From Clostridiaceae bacterium (GTDB taxonomy: Bacteria > Bacillota > Clostridia > Saccharofermentanales > UBA5734): DNA of 17,382 nucleotides. Of this stretch, positions 13,820-17,382 are shown piece by piece. Under the pieces are notes generated by a model that was not told the DNA's origin, searched no databases, and saw only the letters and a program-made list of their open reading frames with translations. Position 1 is the first letter of the stretch. Every line of letters begins with the position of its first letter. The stretch spans positions 1 through 17,382 of the forward strand of contig JAAZFW010000047.1 of the NCBI GenBank assembly GCA_012511525.1. The letters are read 5' to 3'. Position numbers and translations under genes: made by a program.

Positions 13820-13839
13820 CCCCCTATTTATGTTATTAT
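13810..13839 (+). promoter_or_regulatory. Predicted rpmB promoter
   Basis: TTGCTT (13810-13815), an 18-nt spacer and TATTAT (13834-13839) lie about 40 nt before the rpmB ATG. This gives the ribosomal protein gene its own promoter downstream of rnf. Confidence 0.6.
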
Positions 13840-13881
13840 TCCATGTGCGCGTTTCGCAGCAAACGCAAGGAGGTGTACACA

Positions 13882-14079
13882 ATGGCCAAGTGCGATATCT
13901 GCCAGAAGGACATGTTTTTCGGCAGGAAAATCAGCATCACCCGTTCCCAGGTTTCACGTCGGGCCCTGGTTCGCCAGAAACCGAATGTCCGCCAAGTCCG
14001 GGTCGTTGTTGACGGCACGCCCAAAACCATGCACGTCTGCTCCAGGTGCCTCCGGTCCAACGCGGTCAAGAGGGCCTGA
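13882..14079 (+). CDS. rpmB: 50S ribosomal protein L28 (zinc-ribbon form)
   Basis: L28, 65 residues, a large-subunit ribosomal protein. It begins MAKCDICQK and ends with VCSRCLRSNAVKRA; C4, C7, C53 and C56 form the two CxxC pairs of the zinc-binding (C+) type. The central VRQVRVVVDGTPK is the expected core. The ATG at 13882 follows AAGGAGG at ideal spacing; the frame is open further upstream but lacks family similarity there. It is a single gene with its own promoter and terminator. Confidence 0.96.
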   Translation: MAKCDICQKDMFFGRKISITRSQVSRRALVRQKPNVRQVRVVVDGTPKTMHVCSRCLRSNAVKRA

Positions 14080-14132
14080 TACCGCGTTGCCGACGTATGT
14101 CGCTGCACGGATTTCAAGCAGATGCCAGACTG

Positions 14133-14159
14133 AGAGTGTCCCAAGCGGGCACTCTTTTT
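14133..14159 (+). terminator. Intrinsic terminator of rpmB
   Basis: GAGTG-T-CCC (14134-14142) pairs with GGGCACTC (14147-14154) with one bulged T and a 4-nt loop, followed by TTTTT (14155-14159). It acts on the plus strand only. It ends 10 nt before the stop codon of the convergent gene. Confidence 0.88.
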
Positions 14160-14169
14160 CGTTGCAATC

Positions 14170-15312
14170 TCAGGGATAAAGCCGGCGCACCGCCATGATC
14201 CGGGTTTGGATGTCCGTCTCCCGGGCCAGGTCCATCACCTGGACGGTCGACTGGGTCGGCCTGGCGTAGAGAATCTGGCTGTCACCCAGGTAGACAGCCA
14301 AGTCCGCCGCCTTGTCAGGCTGTCCGGATGCGGCCAGAATCAGCAGATCCGCCCTTTCCAGGTTCGCCAGGTCAACCAGGCCGGTCTGTTCGTTTCGCGT
14401 CACCGCGACCGGTTGCCCGGCCCCGGTCAGGCCCTCCAGACTGCGAGGCACGTTAAGGCCGTTGACGGCGCCAGCCAATCGGACGATCCCGGCCATCGAG
14501 ATGCCGTATACCGTCTGGCCTTCCTCAAGCACCGTCGCCTGGAGGAACGTCATCACGCTGGTGCAAAAGCTCTGACGCGGCTCGAACGGCGGCTTGATTT
14601 GCTCTTGTGATGGTAAAATGACAACGCCTTCATCGCTGATCCAGCCCGTTGATCCGTCCGGCAGGGCAACCTGGGCGATGCCGGATCCCCGGTACGGAAT
14701 ATAAAGGACCGTCCCCATCGGGACTTCCACCAGCAACGTGCCGCGGCGGGCATGCGACATGACCCGTTTGGTCGCGTTGACTACGACCGCCTTGTACGCA
14801 TATCCGGACGGTTCGACCGATCGGGTCGATTCGGTCAGGTCTTTTGTCATCATGTATCCGGACAGGCCATCCTGAAGACTGACAGCCGCGAACCCGAACG
14901 GGCAGCGCTCCGGCAGCAGCGTGACTGGCTCGTTGAAAAGCACCTGGCTGAGGCGGCCCGCCTTGAGGTCCGGGGCGGCGAAGACATCTGCGACCGGCCG
15001 GATCACGACGCGGGTCGCGTCGCCATACTTCAAGACGGGTTCCGTCTGCTCGGACTGGCTGTTGCCCTGCTGGCGCGCCTGGAGGCGCGACACCGCTAAC
15101 GGAGCCGCCCAGAAGATCAGGACGCTCAGAATGAGCAGCGCCAGCAAGGGCAGCAGCCAGCCGGGAATTCCTGACGATGGTTTGCTGACATAAAGGCCTT
15201 TTTTGTAGAAGGTCCAGTAATGGTCAACCTGCCGCGGACTGCGCCAGGCTCGCGGCGAGGAACGGTCGCGGCCGGAGGATCCTTTTTGAAACGACGGAAC
15301 CGGCCGGGTCAT
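14170..15312 (-). CDS. Membrane-anchored SH3-domain protein with inactive NlpC/P60-like domain
   Basis: A 380-residue protein. A basic cytosolic stretch (1-48) leads to one membrane helix (about 51-73), so the rest should be outside. Two SH3b-like beta modules follow (about 100-160 and 172-232, the second with DGSTGWISDEG). Residues 246-370 resemble NlpC/P60 peptidoglycan hydrolases: the helix ISMAGIVRLAGAVNGLNVPRS matches the catalytic DCSGLV...ELPRTS helix, LERADLLIL matches LQPGDLLFF, and ADLAVYLGD matches THVGIYLG. The catalytic Cys is M273, the His is D337 and the third polar residue is Y349, so hydrolysis is not expected; a wall-binding or scaffold role is inferred. The ATG at 15312 overlaps the acpS stop (ATGA). 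An upstream GTG (15339) is in frame but less likely. Confidence 0.72.
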   Translation of the reverse strand: MTRPVPSFQKGSSGRDRSSPRAWRSPRQVDHYWTFYKKGLYVSKPSSGIPGWLLPLLALLILSVLIFWAAPLAVSRLQARQQGNSQSEQTEPVLKYGDATRVVIRPVADVFAAPDLKAGRLSQVLFNEPVTLLPERCPFGFAAVSLQDGLSGYMMTKDLTESTRSVEPSGYAYKAVVVNATKRVMSHARRGTLLVEVPMGTVLYIPYRGSGIAQVALPDGSTGWISDEGVVILPSQEQIKPPFEPRQSFCTSVMTFLQATVLEEGQTVYGISMAGIVRLAGAVNGLNVPRSLEGLTGAGQPVAVTRNEQTGLVDLANLERADLLILAASGQPDKAADLAVYLGDSQILYARPTQSTVQVMDLARETDIQTRIMAVRRLYP

Positions 15313-15716
15313 GACGCGTTCTCGCACAACAGGACGCACTGCGCGATGGCAAGGTTGCCGTCATGCGTCAGGCTGAGGCAGATTTTCGTCCCGCCCAGGC
15401 TGAGAAAGCGGGTTCTTGCCAGCCCTGAAAGCTGTGCCTGAGGCTGCCCTGAAGGATCCGGACAGATGGCCAGATCGGTCCAGCGGATGCCGTCTCGGCC
15501 GATGCCGCTGCCCAGCGCCTTGGCGATCGCCTCCTTGGCCGCAAAGCGGGCTGCGAGCGACGCGCAGGATGCATTTGACAAGGGCTGCCGCGCGGTGCGG
15601 CAGTACGATTGCTCCCCGGCGGTCCAGACCCTATCCAAAAAGGGCTGGCCCAGCCGTTCGACAGCACGACGAACGCGGTCGATCCGGATCACATCGATGC
15701 CACAGCGAATGTCCAT
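15309..15716 (-). CDS. acpS: Holo-[acyl-carrier-protein] synthase
   Basis: AcpS, 135 residues, transfers 4'-phosphopantetheine from CoA to a serine of acyl carrier protein, enabling fatty acid synthesis. The N-terminal CGIDVIRIDRV carries the Mg-binding D8, and ARFAAKEAIAKALG (57-70) supplies E62; LSLTHDGNLAIA (115-126) matches the C-terminal SISH region. The ATG at 15716 gives the usual length; AAAGG lies eight bases upstream. The frame is open further upstream to 15857, but that part has no family similarity and includes the predicted promoter. The stop overlaps the start of the SH3/NlpC-like gene. Confidence 0.94.
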   Translation of the reverse strand: MDIRCGIDVIRIDRVRRAVERLGQPFLDRVWTAGEQSYCRTARQPLSNASCASLAARFAAKEAIAKALGSGIGRDGIRWTDLAICPDPSGQPQAQLSGLARTRFLSLGGTKICLSLTHDGNLAIAQCVLLCENAS

Positions 15717-15758
15717 CTCCCAAGCCTTTCTGCCCCGGTCTTGCCGCAGGCTCTTATT

Positions 15759-15786
15759 ATCATAACAGATTCCGGCCAATTTTGAA
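15759..15786 (-). promoter_or_regulatory. Predicted acpS promoter
   Basis: On the minus strand TTCAAA (15786-15781), 16 nt, TATGAT (15764-15759). An overlapping GATAAT (15761-15756) is an alternative -10. The leader would be about 35-40 nt. Confidence 0.45.
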
Positions 15787-15816
15787 CCGTCAGCGCAAAG
15801 GCCAGGCGGCTCCTTA

Positions 15817-15825
15817 TGGTATAAT
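15817..15825 (+). promoter_or_regulatory. Predicted extended -10 promoter of manA
   Basis: TGGTATAAT combines a perfect -10 box (15820-15825) with the TGn extension. No good -35 lies at the right distance. The start would be near 15832, about 50 nt before the manA ATG, which has GAGGAG six bases upstream. Confidence 0.6.
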
Positions 15826-15881
15826 ATTGATGAGTTTTTTAGCGCGCAATCGCTCACTGACCTGCCGAAGAGGAGCCCTTT

Positions 15882-16991
15882 ATGTATTATCCTTTACGTT
15901 TCAAGCCCGTCTATAAAGACTATATCTGGGGCGGACGGTCTCTGGAGGAACTGGGCAAGATGCTGCCCCGGGAAGGCCGGGTCGCCGAAAGCTGGGAAAT
16001 CTCCGCCCATCCCAACGGGATGTCGGTCGTCAGCAACGGCATGCTGGCCGGCATCAGCCTTGCAGACGCCGGCCGCAAACTCGGCGCAAAGCTGCTGGGC
16101 AGCCAGGTGCCTGAGTCCTTCAAGCACCGCTTTCCTCTGTTGGTCAAGCTGATCGACGCCAATGACCGCTTGTCGGTCCAGGTCCATCCTGACGATGCCT
16201 ACGCCATGCGTCACGAAAACGGCGAAAGCGGCAAAAACGAAATGTGGTACGTGGTTTCCTCCAGGCCTGGCGCGCGCCTGATCGCCGGCCTGGCCCCGGG
16301 CGTGACGCGCGACGCTTTCGCGAAAGCGATCGACGACGGCACCTGCCTCGACTTGCTGCACACAATCCCGGTTCAGGCCGGAGATGCGATCAACATACCG
16401 GCCGGGCTGGTTCACGCGATCGGCGAAGGCCTTGTCGTGTGCGAAATCCAGCAGAATGCCGACACAACCTACCGTGTTTTCGACTACAACCGCCGGGACA
16501 GCAACGGGCAGACCCGTCCGCTTCACGTCGCAAAAGCGCTCGATGTGATCGCTTTCGACCGCCCCGGCCCCGTACCGCTGCTGAGCGGCTTGTTTCTCCG
16601 GACAGAAGGCCTGACGCGCCGCATCCTGGTCCTGAACCGCTATTTTCTTGTTGAAGAGCTCCAAGTCAGCGGCCGAGCCGCCTTCTACAGCGACTCCAGC
16701 CGTTTCCGAACCCTGACCGTCATCGCAGGCAAGGGCGGCATCGCCTACCGCAGCGAAGCGGGACATCAGCTGTCGGATCCCCTGTTCGCCGGTGACTCGC
16801 TCCTGATCCCGGCCAGTCTCGGCGCATGGGAACTGACCGGAAACCTTCGTCTGCTCTCCAGCCAGCCGTCTTTCTTCGCCCGTGACGCGGCCGAATTGGC
16901 CAAGTCAGCCGGCCAGGCCGATACCGTCGCCTGGCTGGACCAGGTCGGTTCGTCCGGTCAGATCGGGCTGGATCCGCGGCCGGTCGCCTGA
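15882..16991 (+). CDS. manA: Mannose-6-phosphate isomerase, class I
   Basis: A 369-residue zinc enzyme that interconverts mannose 6-phosphate and fructose 6-phosphate, feeding GDP-mannose synthesis or mannose use. Zinc ligands are visible: Q100 and H102 in SVQVHPDDAYA, E120 in GKNEMWYV and H178 in IPAGLVHAIG. YRVFDYNR (197-204) holds the active-site arginine, R198. The opening KPVYKDYIWGGRSL is typical of the compact bacterial form, and the C-terminal half forms a second cupin (about 225-330). The last 40 residues are less conserved. It is a single gene, divergent from acpS, and its stop is only 7 nt from the stop of the convergent gene, with no terminator between. Confidence 0.95.
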   Translation: MYYPLRFKPVYKDYIWGGRSLEELGKMLPREGRVAESWEISAHPNGMSVVSNGMLAGISLADAGRKLGAKLLGSQVPESFKHRFPLLVKLIDANDRLSVQVHPDDAYAMRHENGESGKNEMWYVVSSRPGARLIAGLAPGVTRDAFAKAIDDGTCLDLLHTIPVQAGDAINIPAGLVHAIGEGLVVCEIQQNADTTYRVFDYNRRDSNGQTRPLHVAKALDVIAFDRPGPVPLLSGLFLRTEGLTRRILVLNRYFLVEELQVSGRAAFYSDSSRFRTLTVIAGKGGIAYRSEAGHQLSDPLFAGDSLLIPASLGAWELTGNLRLLSSQPSFFARDAAELAKSAGQADTVAWLDQVGSSGQIGLDPRPVA

Positions 16992-16998
16992 CAGACCG

Positions 16999-17382
16999 TT
17001 ATCCGCCGCGCCGGCGCCGGTTCAGCGCCAGGCGTACATCCTCGCCAAAAAAGCGATACACAGCAAACCCGCCGACCAGGCGGCTGAGCAGCCGCTCGTC
17101 GTAGTGATCGCGCAGTGAGGCCGGATCGACATTGCTGGAGATGATCATCTTCCGGCCCGGCCCCTGCCGGCTGTCGATCACGGCGAGCAGGTCGGCATAG
17201 CGGGACGACGCGCCGGATTCCGTGCCCAGATCGTCGATTAATAGCAGACTGCAATTGAGGATGCTGTCCTTCATGGCCAGGCTGTGTTCCAGGCGGATCG
17301 GATCGGGACTGTAGCTGGAAAGCAAAATCCGCTGTTCCTGCAGGCTGTCAAACAGCTGGGGCGCGGGCAGATAGAGCACCGA
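16999..17382 (-). CDS. DnaC/DnaI-type helicase loader ATPase (C-terminal part only)
   Basis: The 3' part of an AAA+ ATPase gene; 127 codons are visible and the 5' part, including Walker A, lies beyond the window. The Walker B LLLIDDLGTE, the sensor 1 strand MIISSN, the arginine-finger region DERLLSRLVG and the end FFGEDVRL fit the primosomal helicase loaders DnaC/DnaI of Bacillota, which deliver the replicative helicase to DNA. The related IstB transposition ATPases share these motifs, but no insertion sequence partner or terminal repeat is seen nearby, and GEDVRL favours the loader. Whether the GTG at 17379 is internal cannot be told directly, but an AAA+ domain must extend upstream. Confidence 0.85.
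   Translation of the reverse strand, partial: SVLYLPAPQLFDSLQEQRILLSSYSPDPIRLEHSLAMKDSILNCSLLLIDDLGTESGASSRYADLLAVIDSRQGPGRKMIISSNVDPASLRDHYDERLLSRLVGGFAVYRFFGEDVRLALNRRRRGG

Noticed and set aside
16999..17382. IstB transposition ATPase, hence an insertion sequence
   Set aside because: No transposase, inverted repeats or target duplication is visible, and the C-terminal GEDVRL is of the helicase loader type.
1..17382. CRISPR array, tRNA or rRNA genes, prophage or defence island
   Set aside because: No spaced direct repeats, tRNA-like folds or phage and defence genes were seen on either strand.

Overview
The window is GC-rich (about 60% by eye) and reads as chromosomal core DNA of an anaerobic member of the Clostridia (Bacillota). 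The evidence is a six-gene Rnf complex with a many-cluster RnfB, an Hcp with its own Crp/Fnr-type regulator, a DUF6062 protein, an Asp23-domain protein, a YvyE-like YigZ, a zinc-ribbon type L28, and a DnaC/DnaI-type helicase loader. Genes are tightly packed, with frequent ATGA or TGATA overlaps and AGGAGG-type ribosome sites. I see no tRNA or rRNA gene, mobile element, CRISPR array or prophage.

Layout. Positions 1-3449 hold a minus-strand operon read right to left: a degenerate Nudix protein, yigZ, yebC, a P-loop/Asp23 fusion, and a DUF6062 protein cut by the window edge. Positions 3544-5539 hold a second minus-strand unit, a Crp/Fnr regulator followed by serS, ending in a hairpin that also seems to carry the promoter of the Nudix operon. 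Divergent from the regulator lies hcp with an overlapping thioredoxin-reductase-like flavoprotein gene (5724-8239), closed by a strong terminator. After a leader of about 110 nt comes the complete rnfCDGEAB operon (8536-13784). rpmB (L28) follows with its own promoter and terminator. On the minus strand, acpS overlaps the gene of a membrane-anchored SH3-NlpC/P60-like protein (15716-14170). manA diverges from acpS and converges, 7 nt apart, on the 3' part of a DnaC-like loader gene at the right edge.

Function. The middle of the window is about anaerobic redox. Hcp handles hydroxylamine or NO, the neighbouring regulator probably senses nitrosative stress, the flavoprotein probably passes electrons, and Rnf couples the ferredoxin and NAD pools to an ion gradient. 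The rest is translation (serS, rpmB, yebC, yigZ), lipid synthesis (acpS), sugar phosphate metabolism (manA) and replication.

The most interesting points are: yigZ without any ATG, GTG or TTG start (apparently ATA within a TGATA overlap); the Hcp partner flavoprotein without the usual NADPH motif; an NlpC/P60-like domain that has lost its catalytic residues; a P-loop/Asp23 fusion; a cysteine-rich RnfE tail; and a promoter inside a terminator hairpin. I did not find a clear new multi-gene system. The Hcp, flavoprotein and regulator locus is the nearest candidate.
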